In this document: in pieces, positions 1 through 7,705 of the stretch
Layout: the number at the start of each line of letters is the position of its first letter
Position numbering within the stretch: the first letter of the stretch is position 1
Virus record (IMG/VR): IMGVR_UViG_3300043499_000238
Location: 47,141-111,140 of that record
Origin: a virus
Strand: one strand, 5' to 3'
Length of the DNA stretch: 64,000 nt
The notes under the pieces: model-generated
The model's input: the letters and a program-made list of their open reading frames with translations, nothing else
Told to the model about the DNA's origin: nothing
The model's database searches: none
Program-made: the position numbers and the translations under genes

Positions 1-545
1 TGGTCGGCCGGGTTGGCCACCACCATGTTCCACGTCATGTGCTGTGGGCCGCAGTCCGAGCCGACCTGAACGACACCGACGAACACCGGATCGTCGTACT
101 CCTTGAAGGCGATCGACGTGCACCCCGACGTCAGCCCGTACTGGTCCATGATCGTGAGCGGATCAGCGGTGTACGGCACGGCGAAGTAGCTCAGTCCCGG
201 CACGTCGAAGCTCGTGTAGAACTTCTGGATGTCGGGCGAGGCCACGATCGAGGGCTGCCCCTCGGCAGCGGTCCCCTCCTCGGGGATGAACGCCGTCGTG
301 TTGACGTCCTGCCATGACGGAGGCACCGCCACCGCGATGGTGTGGCTGTCGTCCACCAGGGGCACGTAGCCCTCGGGGATCGGGATCGTCGTGGTCGGGC
401 CGCTGGGCACGGTCGTGGTCACTCCTGTGGTCGTTGGTGCTGCCGCCACGGTGGTCGGGGCCGTGGCGGCAGGGGTGGGTGGCGGCGCTGGCGAAGATGC
501 GTGCACCAGCGCCGCCAGAACGAGAGCTGCTCCTGAGATGATCAT
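1..545 (-). CDS. Secreted protein with Thr/Pro-rich linker, C-terminus cut by window edge
   Basis: The gene reads leftwards from an ATG at 545 and is still open at base 1. The N-terminus is a short hydrophobic, signal-like segment (MIISGAALVLAALVHA). An Ala/Pro/Thr-rich linker to about residue 60 follows, then a folded domain with motifs such as TIAVAVPPSWQDVNTT and a cysteine pair (LTSGCTSIAF, GSDCGPQHM). The start lies 8 bases after the stop of the next secreted gene, with AGGAAC upstream, so the two are probably co-transcribed. The folded part resembles domains I associate with secreted actinobacterial proteins, including protease-like ones, but no catalytic motif is visible. The signal peptide is short and lacks a basic n-region. 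Confidence 0.72.
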   Translation of the reverse strand, partial: MIISGAALVLAALVHASSPAPPPTPAATAPTTVAAAPTTTGVTTTVPSGPTTTIPIPEGYVPLVDDSHTIAVAVPPSWQDVNTTAFIPEEGTAAEGQPSIVASPDIQKFYTSFDVPGLSYFAVPYTADPLTIMDQYGLTSGCTSIAFKEYDDPVFVGVVQVGSDCGPQHMTWNMVVANPAD

Positions 546-553
546 CGTTGTTC

Positions 554-2581
554 CTAGCAGGTGAGTGGGAGGAGCATCCCAGGCGTGAACCCGGGCGGCA
601 GAGAGACGGACACCACCGGGTCGACCGGAGCCGTGGTGGGTGGTGCTGGGCAAGTCGTGGTGGGCGCAACGACGGTCGAAGTCGTCGTCGTACCCACCAC
701 GACACTCGTGGTCGACGTGATGACCGTGGTCGGTGTGACCACCGTGGTCGTCGTCGGCTCGGGATCGCCGCCAGGTGGCTGCGTGGTCGTGGTCGGTGGT
801 GCCAGGCAGTCGATGTCGTCGGCGTTGATCCGCTGACACATGACCACCTGAGCGGTGTTGCCCGCATCAGCGTCGCCGGTACCAATGATGTTGCCCGCAT
901 CGTCCAGAGCGAGCACCTGCACGGCGTCGCCTGACTGCACCCCGTTCACGTTGTTCCCCTGGCTCACGCTCTGCGTGGTGTTGTTGCCCGTGTTGGCGTT
1001 GGCCAGGCCCAGCGAGATGATCACCGTCACCTGACGCATGTTCGCCTGCGCTCCGGTGGCCGACGTGGTCGTCGTGTCGAGACCCTCGAACGAGGCGTCG
1101 AGGCGCAGCAGCACGCCCTGGAACGGCACGTCGATCCCCCGGCTGACGGCGTCCATCGTGGCGCCGTTGGCAGAGTCGTGCACGAGGGCGAGCATCTCGG
1201 CCATGAAGGCCGCCATCATCACGATCGATGAGGCGTCGTCGGCTGAGAGGGTCTGGATGCCGCCACCCAAGACGTTCCCTCCGGTGTTAGCTGCAGCGGC
1301 TCCCATGTTGGCCACGAGGACGTTCTGCACGATGTCCACCACACCGTCGCCCGATGAAGCCGCAAGAGCAACCTGGCGAACGAACGTGTCGCTGTCGTTA
1401 CCCACTGCGGTGGCGTCTCCACTGGAGATGGCGCCTGCCGCCGGGCCGTACCCGTACGACTGGAGCAGCGCCGGGAGGAGCATGGCGAAGAGGTCTTGTG
1501 CGTAGGCGTTGTCGTCGGTCGGGTCGGCGGAGAGAAGTCCACCAGCTACTCCTGAGATGTCGTTGATACCTGAGTTGGCGAGGGCGAAGCCCACGTTGAG
1601 CACCGTGGCGCGTTGCGTCACGTTGAGGGTCGCAGTGTCCTCACCGAGTAGCTGTGCGTACTGGTCGATGTTGGTGGTCGACAGGTTGCCGGTAGCGGCC
1701 GCATCACCGGCAGTGATCGCACCGCCCGAGCCGCCGGTAGCCCCGGCGCCCGTGACACCGTTCAGTCCGGTGTTCGCCGTACCGAGGCCCATCCACAGTG
1801 AGATGGCGAGCTGCCCGGCGTGGGCGTCGGTGTCCTCGTCGCCCGTCTCGCGCGCCGCCTGGGTGATGTATTGGCCGATATCGAGGCCGGTGGCGTCGGC
1901 GTCGCCCGTGGTGACGCCTGCGGTCAGTCCTGCTCCGCCTGGCGTGCTCGCAACGCCGTTGTAGCCGGAGTTGGCCAGTGCCACCCCAACATTGATGATG
2001 AGGGCCACCTGGACGACGTTGGCGATGGCTTGGTCCTGCAGCGTGATGTCAGCGCCCTGAGTGACGACATTGGCGTCCTGAGAGCCGACAGCGTCTGCAG
2101 CGCCAGTAGCGATGTCAGCAGGAAGCTGCCCACCGCCCGGCTGGCCAGAGTTGTCGACCGCATTGTTGCCTCCCGTGTTGGCGTTGGCCACCACGGTGGC
2201 GGTGACCACGGACTGCTGGTCCTGGTTGACCTGGTTGGGGTTGGAGGTAGGAGCGATCGCCACCGTCGTCTCGGCGTCGACCACCTGCTGCGGCGTGGTC
2301 ACAGAATCATTCGATGATTCGGTACCGACGGGCGCTGGCGCTGTGGTGGCTGCCTCGGTAGGCGCCGGGGTCGTCTCCGGGTCCGTCACCACGATCTGGA
2401 TCGTCGTGGGAGGATCGGTGTCGGGCGCCTGGGTGGTGGGAGCCTCAGTGACCGGCGCCGTGGTGGGCGCCTCGGTCGGCGGAGGTGTCTCCGGTGGAGT
2501 ACTGGCGTCCACCATCGCCGCACCGATCATGGTCAGTGCCGCCGTTGTGACGAAGGCCGTCACGAGCCTGATGCCGCGCAT
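554..2581 (-). CDS. Secreted repeat protein with Asn/Gly-rich beta-type repeats
   Basis: The 675-residue product has a signal peptide of about 25 residues (ending AAMVDA), a Thr/Pro-rich linker to about residue 80, and a long body of degenerate repeats. The recurring core is N-[VM]-G-x-A-x-A-N-[TS]-G-x-N (for example NVGVALANSGYN, MGLGTANTGLN, NVGFALANSGIN, NMGAAAANTGGN, SLGLANANTGNN). It alternates with a G-D-A-x-A-x-G segment followed by Gln-containing strands. A second Thr/Pro-rich stretch and a CPAPPT-containing tail end the protein. Regular N/G/Q spacing suggests a secreted beta-solenoid or curli-like fold; this is inference. I chose ATG 2581 rather than the TTG just before it; AAGGCGG lies upstream. 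Role unknown: surface coat, adhesion or superinfection exclusion are possible. Confidence 0.75.
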   Translation of the reverse strand: MRGIRLVTAFVTTAALTMIGAAMVDASTPPETPPPTEAPTTAPVTEAPTTQAPDTDPPTTIQIVVTDPETTPAPTEAATTAPAPVGTESSNDSVTTPQQVVDAETTVAIAPTSNPNQVNQDQQSVVTATVVANANTGGNNAVDNSGQPGGGQLPADIATGAADAVGSQDANVVTQGADITLQDQAIANVVQVALIINVGVALANSGYNGVASTPGGAGLTAGVTTGDADATGLDIGQYITQAARETGDEDTDAHAGQLAISLWMGLGTANTGLNGVTGAGATGGSGGAITAGDAAATGNLSTTNIDQYAQLLGEDTATLNVTQRATVLNVGFALANSGINDISGVAGGLLSADPTDDNAYAQDLFAMLLPALLQSYGYGPAAGAISSGDATAVGNDSDTFVRQVALAASSGDGVVDIVQNVLVANMGAAAANTGGNVLGGGIQTLSADDASSIVMMAAFMAEMLALVHDSANGATMDAVSRGIDVPFQGVLLRLDASFEGLDTTTTSATGAQANMRQVTVIISLGLANANTGNNTTQSVSQGNNVNGVQSGDAVQVLALDDAGNIIGTGDADAGNTAQVVMCQRINADDIDCLAPPTTTTQPPGGDPEPTTTTVVTPTTVITSTTSVVVGTTTTSTVVAPTTTCPAPPTTAPVDPVVSVSLPPGFTPGMLLPLTC

Positions 2582-2666
2582 CAAATCCGCCTTTCATGCA
2601 AAGGGGCGGGGCCACCGAAGCAGCCCCGCCCCAGGTTCTCCTCAGACTCCTCAGAGGAGAGGTTGG

Positions 2667-3701
2667 TCAGCCTGCGTCGCCGGTCGCCGCGGCCGAGTCG
2701 GCCGTGGTGTTGTCCTGCGTCTGCGTGACCGTCAACGTCGCGGTGTTGGTGGCCGTGGCCGCCCCCGTCGTGATGTTGTTGCTCGCCGTCGAGGCGTTGG
2801 TCCCGGTGTTGGTGTTGCCACCGCTGCTGGTCCCACCCGCACCACCGGTCGCCTCGGCGGCATCGCTGCCGCTGGCGGCCGACGCACCCGAGCCGCCGGA
2901 GGCGGACGAGGTCGAGTCGCTGGACGAGTCGCTGGTGTGGGCGCTGCCGCCGTCGGCGTCGCTGTCGGCGTCCTGCGACGCCGAGTTGCTCTGGTTCACC
3001 GTGTTGGTCGCCGTGTTGCCGCCCGAGTTGGACGAGGCGTCCTGGCTCACCGAAGCGTGCACGGTGGCGTCCTGGTAGACGCTCGCCGAAGCGCTGGCCT
3101 CCGCACCGGTCGGCGTCGAGGACGCCGCGGTGGCGCCGCCAGCCGAGGAGGCCGACGTGGCCGCCCCACCGGTCGCCGTCGCCGTGTTGGTGTTGTCGTT
3201 GGTCTGCTCCTGCGAGATGCCGCCGTTGACGGTGTTGCCCGCCGTGGCCGCACCGGCTGCGATGCCGTTGGTGGCGCCGCTCGTGTTGCCGCCCGTGTTG
3301 CCGTTGGTGGCATCGCTGCCGCCGCCGACTCCGCCGGTCGCCTTCACGCCGCCGCCGCCCTCGGCCGCCGAGGCGCCCGAGCCGGAAGCCGCCGAGACCT
3401 CGTCCTCGGAGCGGTCGCTCGAAGAAGCGTCCCCACCGTTGGCGTCGGAGTTGGACTCCTGGTCGGCGCTGTTGGACTGGTCGACGTAGTTGTACTCGAC
3501 GTTGTCCCCGGTGTTGGTGTACGCCTTCTGGCACAGCTCGACGTCGGCGACGGCCGACTGAGTCACGCTGGAGCTGGCGTCCGAGACGGCCGGATCGGGA
3601 GCCGGTGCCTCTTCGGCGGACGCCGCAGCGCCGACACCGATGGTCAACCCCGCCGAAGCGAGGGTGGCGAGAACGACTCGCCGGGTCTTGGAACGAAGCA
3701 T
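2667..3701 (-). CDS. Secreted Ser/Ala/Gly/Asn-rich repeat protein
   Basis: The 344-residue product starts at ATG 3701 behind a strong AGGAGG. It has a classical signal peptide (basic start MLRSKTRR, hydrophobic core, ASA-E cleavage region near residue 29). The mature protein is almost entirely Ser, Ala, Gly, Asn, Asp and Thr. It contains two long copies of one pattern: N-T/S-G-x-N, then V-x-Q-S-N-S-A-x-Q, an acidic/Ser stretch, a Gly/Ala stretch, then GGNT...TAGNTV or TATNTA. The Q-x-N and N-x-G spacing recalls curlin-type or beta-strand repeats. It is the likely first gene of the leftward block with the 554-2581 gene. Composition is very unlike the phage structural genes, so acquisition from a cellular genome or a host flank is possible. 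Confidence 0.75.
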   Translation of the reverse strand: MLRSKTRRVVLATLASAGLTIGVGAAASAEEAPAPDPAVSDASSSVTQSAVADVELCQKAYTNTGDNVEYNYVDQSNSADQESNSDANGGDASSSDRSEDEVSAASGSGASAAEGGGGVKATGGVGGGSDATNGNTGGNTSGATNGIAAGAATAGNTVNGGISQEQTNDNTNTATATGGAATSASSAGGATAASSTPTGAEASASASVYQDATVHASVSQDASSNSGGNTATNTVNQSNSASQDADSDADGGSAHTSDSSSDSTSSASGGSGASAASGSDAAEATGGAGGTSSGGNTNTGTNASTASNNITTGAATATNTATLTVTQTQDNTTADSAAATGDAG

Positions 3702-3818
3702 TGTGCCTCCTGGTTCAGGGCGTTACCGCCGTTTGCTGCGCCGAGGGGTGCCTGAGTGGAAGCTGACCCGGTTACCCGCCGTCCCCGCCACACCGTGTTC
3801 CTCTCGACTCGGAGCGCA

Positions 3819-3847
3819 ACCTAACACAGATGTGGTGCGTGATGGAA
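3819..3847 (-). promoter_or_regulatory. Possible promoter for the leftward secreted-protein block
   Basis: On the minus strand the sequence reads TTCCAT, 17 bases, TTAGGT. Transcription would begin about 110 bases before the ATG at 3701. The match to a sigma-70-type promoter is moderate. The rest of 3702-3899 holds no gene that I can see. Confidence 0.3.
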
Positions 3848-3899
3848 GCGTTCACACACGCTTCTTTCAAGGATGTGGAGTGTTACGACTAGGTGACAA

Positions 3900-4157
3900 T
3901 CAACGACGTTGGCACCTGCGTGAGCGCCTACGCGACAAGACCCCGAGGTCACCTCCATCCTCGGGGTCTTGGGGTTCGGTCTTCGGCCTGCGGAACATGC
4001 GCAGACTGCGCTCGGGTGTCCACAGCGCCGACAGGTTGGCGCAGCGCGTTCGACGGCCCACCGACGACACGCCGATCGCCGCCTGGGTCAACGGTCGGGT
4101 GGCCGTCTTCGCCCATTCGTCGTACTGCGGTTTCGTGGGAGCTGGGTCGAGCTTCAC
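3900..4157 (-). CDS. Hypothetical basic protein, leaderless start
   Basis: This 85-residue reading frame has good codon usage for the window (mostly G/C third bases). A GTG at 4157 sits 6 bases after the hexamer TACGGT (4164-4169 on the other strand), which matches the leaderless pattern used elsewhere; a longer form starting at 4244 is less likely. The product has a run like PLTQAAIGVSSVGRRTRC that could be part of a small DNA-binding helix pair, and a basic C-terminus (RRRSRRCQRR). No family is recognised. The 3' third contains the 12-bp-stem hairpin at 3937-3970, so the message may end before the stop. Confidence 0.45.
   Translation of the reverse strand: MKLDPAPTKPQYDEWAKTATRPLTQAAIGVSSVGRRTRCANLSALWTPERSLRMFRRPKTEPQDPEDGGDLGVLSRRRSRRCQRR
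3937..3970. terminator. Strong hairpin, probable factor-independent terminator
   Basis: A perfect 12-bp inverted repeat (AAGACCCCGAGG / CCTCGGGGTCTT) surrounds a 10-base loop. There is no clear T-tract on either side, as is common for actinobacterial and actinophage terminators. It lies within the 3' end of the minus-strand gene at 3900-4157. Confidence 0.6.
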
Positions 4158-4163
4158 GCTCCG

Positions 4164-4169
4164 ACCGTA
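4164..4169 (-). promoter_or_regulatory. -10 element of a leaderless promoter
   Basis: TACGGT on the minus strand lies 6 bases before the GTG at 4157, with no ribosome-binding site between. It is a minus-strand member of the recurring TANNNT-N6/7-start family. Confidence 0.45.
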
Positions 4170-4206
4170 GATCCCCAGTGGCGAGGTGATGTTGTGGGTT
4201 ATGTCG

Positions 4207-4235
4207 TTGCAGTCATTCAACGACGTGTCTAGACT
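4207..4235 (+). promoter_or_regulatory. Leaderless promoter with both boxes
   Basis: TTGCAG, a 17-base spacer, then TAGACT, then 7 bases to the ATG at 4243. This is one of the two best-formed members of the family. The predicted start of transcription falls on the A of ATG. Confidence 0.65.
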
Positions 4236-4242
4236 GCCACCC

Positions 4243-4353
4243 ATGAGCTATCGCCGTGGCACCCGCCGCAAGCGCATCGACTGGGGTGGCTACTTCGAGT
4301 GCGCCCTTCTCACTGTCGGGATCACGCTGATCGTCCTCGCGATCGCCATCTGA
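4243..4353 (+). CDS. Tiny single-pass membrane protein
   Basis: The 36-residue product has a basic head (MSYRRGTRRKRIDW) followed by one hydrophobic helix (ALLTVGITLIVLAIAI) that runs to the end. The positive-inside arrangement predicts an N-in anchor. No ribosome-binding site is present; the start is set by the promoter at 4207-4235. It ends 11 bases before the methyltransferase-like gene and is probably co-transcribed with it. No family can be assigned. It is one of several tiny membrane proteins in the window and could be a membrane-acting accessory or exclusion peptide, but that is a guess. Confidence 0.5.
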   Translation: MSYRRGTRRKRIDWGGYFECALLTVGITLIVLAIAI

Positions 4354-4364
4354 ACGGAACCACC

Positions 4365-5006
4365 ATGAACCTCCGATCACGCCTCACTACTCACTCCGAC
4401 ACCGTGGCCGCCCGCAAGCGCGACAAGCGGTGGGCGCACTTCATCGCCACCTTCCCCGATCTCTACCGCATGACCGTGCTTGACCTCGGTGGCACCGTCA
4501 GCTCGTGGCAGCACGCGCCGGTCCAGCCTCTCCATGTCCACTGCATCAACCCGTGGGAGGACGAGGTGACCGAGGGGCGGATCACCTCCGAGCAGGAGGA
4601 CGCCTGCGTCCCTCTCGCCTGGAAGTCACGCCGCCAGGTGTACGACCTCGTCTACTCCAACTCGGTGATCGAGCACGTCGGCGGCCACCGCATGCGTATG
4701 CGGTTCGCCGAGGTCGTGCGGAACAAGGCGGTACGTCACTGGGTGCAGACGCCGTACCGCTACTTCCCGGTGGAGCCGCATGTGATGGCGCCGATGATCC
4801 AGTTCCTCCCCCTGGCGGCTCGGGCCAAGTTTGCCGAGTACTGGCCGCTGCACACCACGCCGCACGACTTCCGCGACTCGGTCGTCACGCAGATGAACAC
4901 CGAGCTGCTGGACATCACCCTGATGCGCCTCTACTTCCCCGGCAGCCAGATCCACTACGAGCGCATGGCCGGTCTGGTCAAGAGCATCACGGCAGTGCAG
5001 GCGTGA
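4365..5006 (+). CDS. Class I SAM-dependent methyltransferase-like protein
   Basis: The 213-residue product has a Rossmann-type motif I (VLDLGGTVSSW, about residues 38-48) and a motif IV/post-IV-like stretch (VYDLVYSNSVIEHVGG, about residues 93-108), as in small-molecule and sugar methyltransferases of the type-11 kind. The acidic residue at the end of the second strand is not obvious, so the fold call is stronger than the activity call. I chose the ATG at 4365 over an upstream in-frame start, because the upstream part overlaps the small membrane-protein gene and has poor composition. The substrate is unknown. Phage-borne enzymes of this kind often modify glycans or nucleotides. The GTG of the next gene overlaps its stop. 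Confidence 0.7.
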   Translation: MNLRSRLTTHSDTVAARKRDKRWAHFIATFPDLYRMTVLDLGGTVSSWQHAPVQPLHVHCINPWEDEVTEGRITSEQEDACVPLAWKSRRQVYDLVYSNSVIEHVGGHRMRMRFAEVVRNKAVRHWVQTPYRYFPVEPHVMAPMIQFLPLAARAKFAEYWPLHTTPHDFRDSVVTQMNTELLDITLMRLYFPGSQIHYERMAGLVKSITAVQA

Positions 5007-5131
5007 ACCTCGATGACCTCGCCGAGTGGCTGGAGCGTCACCCCGAGATCGAGTCGGTGACCATCACCGAGGTCACGGAGACCGTCGTCATACCCGAGCT
5101 GCCTCAGTACTTCAACGAACTTGACGGATAG
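5003..5131 (+). CDS. Small acidic protein coupled to the methyltransferase
   Basis: This 42-residue frame starts at a GTG overlapping the upstream stop codon by 4 bases (GTGA), a typical translational-coupling junction. The product is acidic (LDDLAEWLERHPEIESVTIT...) with alternating helix and strand character. It could be a small partner or regulator of the methyltransferase. No family is recognised. Confidence 0.5.
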   Translation: MNLDDLAEWLERHPEIESVTITEVTETVVIPELPQYFNELDG

Positions 5132-5151
5132 ACCGCTCAGTGATGTATCAT
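5121..5151 (+). promoter_or_regulatory. Leaderless promoter before a tiny membrane gene
   Basis: TTGACG lies 19 bases before TATCAT, and TATCAT lies 6 bases before the ATG at 5158. The spacer is slightly long. No ribosome-binding site is present. Confidence 0.5.
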
Positions 5152-5157
5152 GAAACG

Positions 5158-5307
5158 ATGTTCGCAGCAGTCACGCATGAGACCGTGAAGCGCTCCAACA
5201 CCATCGGGATGCTGGTGATCATCATCCTCGTGCTCCTGGCCCTCCTGGTGCTCGACGTGGTCATCGAGATCGTGCGCATGCACGATCGTCCCAAAGATCG
5301 CCGCTGA
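5158..5307 (+). CDS. Tiny single-pass membrane protein
   Basis: The 49-residue product is hydrophilic at first (MFAAVTHETVKRSNT), then has one long hydrophobic helix (MLVIIILVLLALLVLDVVI), then a basic end (RMHDRPKDRR). Topology is probably N-out/C-in by the positive-inside rule. Its own leaderless promoter lies immediately upstream and a strong hairpin follows, so it seems to be an independent unit. Function is unknown. It resembles the other small membrane proteins in this arm only in size and layout. Confidence 0.5.
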   Translation: MFAAVTHETVKRSNTIGMLVIIILVLLALLVLDVVIEIVRMHDRPKDRR

Positions 5308-5354
5308 CGTTCAGTTAGTCAGCGTCGAGGTCGCTGTCGGCGGACGGCGACAGC

Positions 5355-5390
5355 AAGAGGCCCACTCCTCCACGAGGGAGTGGGCCTCTT
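5355..5390. terminator. Bidirectional terminator between convergent genes
   Basis: A 13-bp perfect stem (AAGAGGCCCACTC / GAGTGGGCCTCTT) with a 10-base loop sits between the plus-strand gene ending at 5307 and the minus-strand gene ending at 5395. The arms end in AA/TT, so it can serve both directions. Confidence 0.8.
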
Positions 5391-5394
5391 CGCG

Positions 5395-5556
5395 TCAGCC
5401 CTCGGGATCGTCCTCGTACAGCGCAGCCAGCTCTTCGCTGGCGGCCTCCATCGCCTCAGCGAGGCGCCCCACGATGGGGTAGGCCGCCGAGGGCAGCGCC
5501 TCTTCGAGATCGATGTGGCAGTGGATCATCGGCTGGCTGAGGTCGAGTCGGTTCAT
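5395..5556 (-). CDS. Small acidic protein after the Thr-rich secreted gene
   Basis: This 53-residue frame starts at ATG 5556 with GAGGGG upstream. That site overlaps the stop of the Thr-rich secreted gene 12 bases away, so the two are coupled. The product is acidic and helical (LVGRLAEAMEAASEELAALYEDD-like C-terminal half). The last base of its stop is next to the bidirectional terminator. No family is recognised. Confidence 0.55.
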   Translation of the reverse strand: MNRLDLSQPMIHCHIDLEEALPSAAYPIVGRLAEAMEAASEELAALYEDDPEG

Positions 5557-5567
5557 GGCGTACCCCT

Positions 5568-7598
5568 CTACCGGGTCGGCGGCAGCTCGGGCGGAGCTGT
5601 CGTGGTGGTCGTGGTCGTCGGCGGGAACGGCCCGTTCGGGTTGGCGCACGCCGCCGTCTCGGGGGGGTACTCCACGAACGCCGTGGCCGTGGGGTTCACC
5701 TCGTAGGTGAGGTTGATGCCGTCGCGTAGGTAGTCGTCGCTCGGGTCGAGCACCCAAAAGCCGTCGCTGTTCAGCTCCCAGCCGGGCACGTCGGCGATCG
5801 AGCCATCGGGGTTCACGGCGGTACCGGGGTACAGCACCTGGACCGTGGTGCCCGGCTCGTAGACCAGCGGCTGCGACGACACGAAGTTGCCGTTGACATC
5901 CCGCATCGTCAGCGTGCCAGTGCGGCCCGCCAGCGACGGGAACTGGTTGCGGAAGATGATCTGGATCGTCGGCACCTCACGCTGGCACACCGTCTCAGCG
6001 TCTCCGAAGGAGAAGAGGCTAGGGATTGGTGGCGGAACGCTGCTGCTCGTCGTCGTGCTTGTCGATGACGGCGATGATGTGGTCGAGGACGACGGGCTTG
6101 TGGTCGTCGTCGTGGGCGTACCCTGCGTCGTCGTCGGAGCAACCGTGGTGGACGTGGTCGTCACCGCGGGGAGCGAGGTGGTCGTCGTTGAGGCCGTCGT
6201 GGTTGTCGGGGCAGCCGTCGTCGTAGTGGTGCCCCCTCCGGGCACGCTCGTGCTCGTCGTCGTGCTGGTGCTGCTGGGGACGGTTGTCGTCGTGGATGTC
6301 GTGCTGCTTGTCGTGGTGGTGGCCGCTGCGGTAGTCGTAGGGCCAGGGGGCTGGGTAGTGGTAGTCGAGGTGCTCGTCGTCGGGGCCACCGTGGTGGTGG
6401 ACGTAGACGTGCTGGTAACCGGCACGGTGGAGGTCGTCGTTGAGGGCGCGGTGGTCGAAGACGTCGATGAGGTTGTTGTACCCGCTGTCGTCGTGGTCGT
6501 ACACGTTCCTGGGTAGGTCACCGAGGCCGTCGCCGTCTCCGGGCCGAGCGAGTAGATCAGGTTGACGTTCTGCGTCGTGTTCGGGTAGGGGATCGTCACC
6601 GTCTGGTTCGACTGGAAGACCAGGAACACCGACCCGCCCGTGCTGAACGACAGGACTCCGGTCTGACCGTCGAGATCCGGCCGGTTGCCGAAGGTGATCG
6701 TGATCGTCGGCTGGCCATCCACGCACGACGTGAAGACGTTAACGCCGAACAGGCTCACCCTCGGCTGCGTCGTCGTCGTCGTGGACGATGTGGTCGTAGT
6801 GGTCACGACGGTAGATGACGTTGTTGGGGCCGTAGACGTAGTCGAGGACGTGGATGTCGTCGGTGGAGAAGTCGTCGTAGTTGAGGTGGGCGGGGAAGTC
6901 GTCGTGGTCGTTGATGTCGGCACCGCCGTGGTCGAGGTGGTCGTGGTCGTGGTCGTTGGCGTACCGGTGCAGCCGAGCACGCTCGGCTCGTCCTGGCCGA
7001 TGTCGTAGGCGATCACGATGGAGCGGCCCTGGCGGTCAGCGAAGAACGCACCGTCGATCACACCGTTCCAGTTGGGGATCGAGTGGATGTCGACCGAGAT
7101 CGGGTTGTCGCCGGTCTGGAGCCGCTCATCGACTCCCGGCGTCCCGACGAACTTGCAGACGAAGACCTTGTGGCTGACCTCAGTCGTCGTGGTCGCGCCA
7201 CCCGGCAGCGTCGTCGTCGTCAGAGCTGGGGAGGTGGTAGTCGTCGTAGTCGAGGAGGGGGCCGTTGTTGACGACGTAGCCGTCGTCGTAGAGGTGGTAC
7301 TGGATGTGGGTGTCGCCGTGGTTGTAGTACCGCCGTCCACGGTGGTGGTGGTGCGAGGAGGCGATGTTGTCGTCGGCGCCACCGTCGTCGTGTACTTCGG
7401 GATGGTCGACGTCGGCGTGATCGTGTTGTGGGTCGTCGTCGTCGGGTTGTCGTGTGGGGTCGTGACCGGCGCCTGTGTGGTCGACGTCTCGTACCCGCCC
7501 CGGAAAGCGTCGCCAGGCACGTCGAAGAACGCCATCGTGGGCGCCCCCACCGCCACCACTGCTGCCACGGCCACAACTGCTGCTACCCGCACCTTCAT
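5568..7598 (-). CDS. Large secreted Thr-rich mucin-like protein with three globular modules
   Basis: The 676-residue product has a signal peptide of about 23 residues (ending GAPTMA). Long Thr/Ser/Pro tracts separate three folded modules. Module 1 (about residues 142-211) contains KVFVCKFVGTPGVDERLQTG, a segment I recognise as recurrent in actinobacterial secreted proteins of unknown role. Modules 2 (about 281-366) and 3 (about 524-650) both open with LF and have the pattern C..[GE].P.I.I.F.N..P.L.G.TG.L, so they are diverged copies of one beta-sandwich. The Thr tracts are likely extended and possibly O-glycosylated. ATG 7598 is preferred to the TTG before it; GGGAGG lies upstream. No membrane anchor is seen. 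Probable role: cell-surface or matrix protein. Confidence 0.72.
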   Translation of the reverse strand: MKVRVAAVVAVAAVVAVGAPTMAFFDVPGDAFRGGYETSTTQAPVTTPHDNPTTTTHNTITPTSTIPKYTTTVAPTTTSPPRTTTTVDGGTTTTATPTSSTTSTTTATSSTTAPSSTTTTTTSPALTTTTLPGGATTTTEVSHKVFVCKFVGTPGVDERLQTGDNPISVDIHSIPNWNGVIDGAFFADRQGRSIVIAYDIGQDEPSVLGCTGTPTTTTTTTSTTAVPTSTTTTTSPPTSTTTTSPPTTSTSSTTSTAPTTSSTVVTTTTTSSTTTTTQPRVSLFGVNVFTSCVDGQPTITITFGNRPDLDGQTGVLSFSTGGSVFLVFQSNQTVTIPYPNTTQNVNLIYSLGPETATASVTYPGTCTTTTTAGTTTSSTSSTTAPSTTTSTVPVTSTSTSTTTVAPTTSTSTTTTQPPGPTTTAAATTTTSSTTSTTTTVPSSTSTTTSTSVPGGGTTTTTAAPTTTTASTTTTSLPAVTTTSTTVAPTTTQGTPTTTTTSPSSSTTSSPSSTSTTTSSSVPPPIPSLFSFGDAETVCQREVPTIQIIFRNQFPSLAGRTGTLTMRDVNGNFVSSQPLVYEPGTTVQVLYPGTAVNPDGSIADVPGWELNSDGFWVLDPSDDYLRDGINLTYEVNPTATAFVEYPPETAACANPNGPFPPTTTTTTTAPPELPPTR

Positions 7599-7705
7599 CA
7601 ACGCCTCCCAGCATCACCAGATCGGACCCAAACTACTCGACCATCCTTGAAGCAGGTGACCCTACTCGCCCTGCCCTTGTTGTGCAATGTGGTTGAATGA
7701 TGGGG

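Noticed and set aside
163-900. Arg-rich 245-residue frame on the minus strand across two secreted genes
   Set aside because: It overlaps both secreted genes in another frame, is Arg/Ser/His-rich as expected from shadow reading of GC-rich DNA, and has no start signal.
2112-3755. 547-residue plus-strand frame opposite the secreted genes
   Set aside because: Composition (Arg/Gly/Val runs) is a shadow of the repeats on the other strand; no ribosome-binding site or promoter.
4505-5131. 208-residue frame overlapping the methyltransferase
   Set aside because: Only its last 42 codons (from GTG 5003) have normal composition; the rest is a shadow of the methyltransferase.
5568-5585. LPPTR at the end of the Thr-rich protein as a sortase signal
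   Set aside because: Position 5 is Arg not Gly, and there is no following membrane segment or basic tail.
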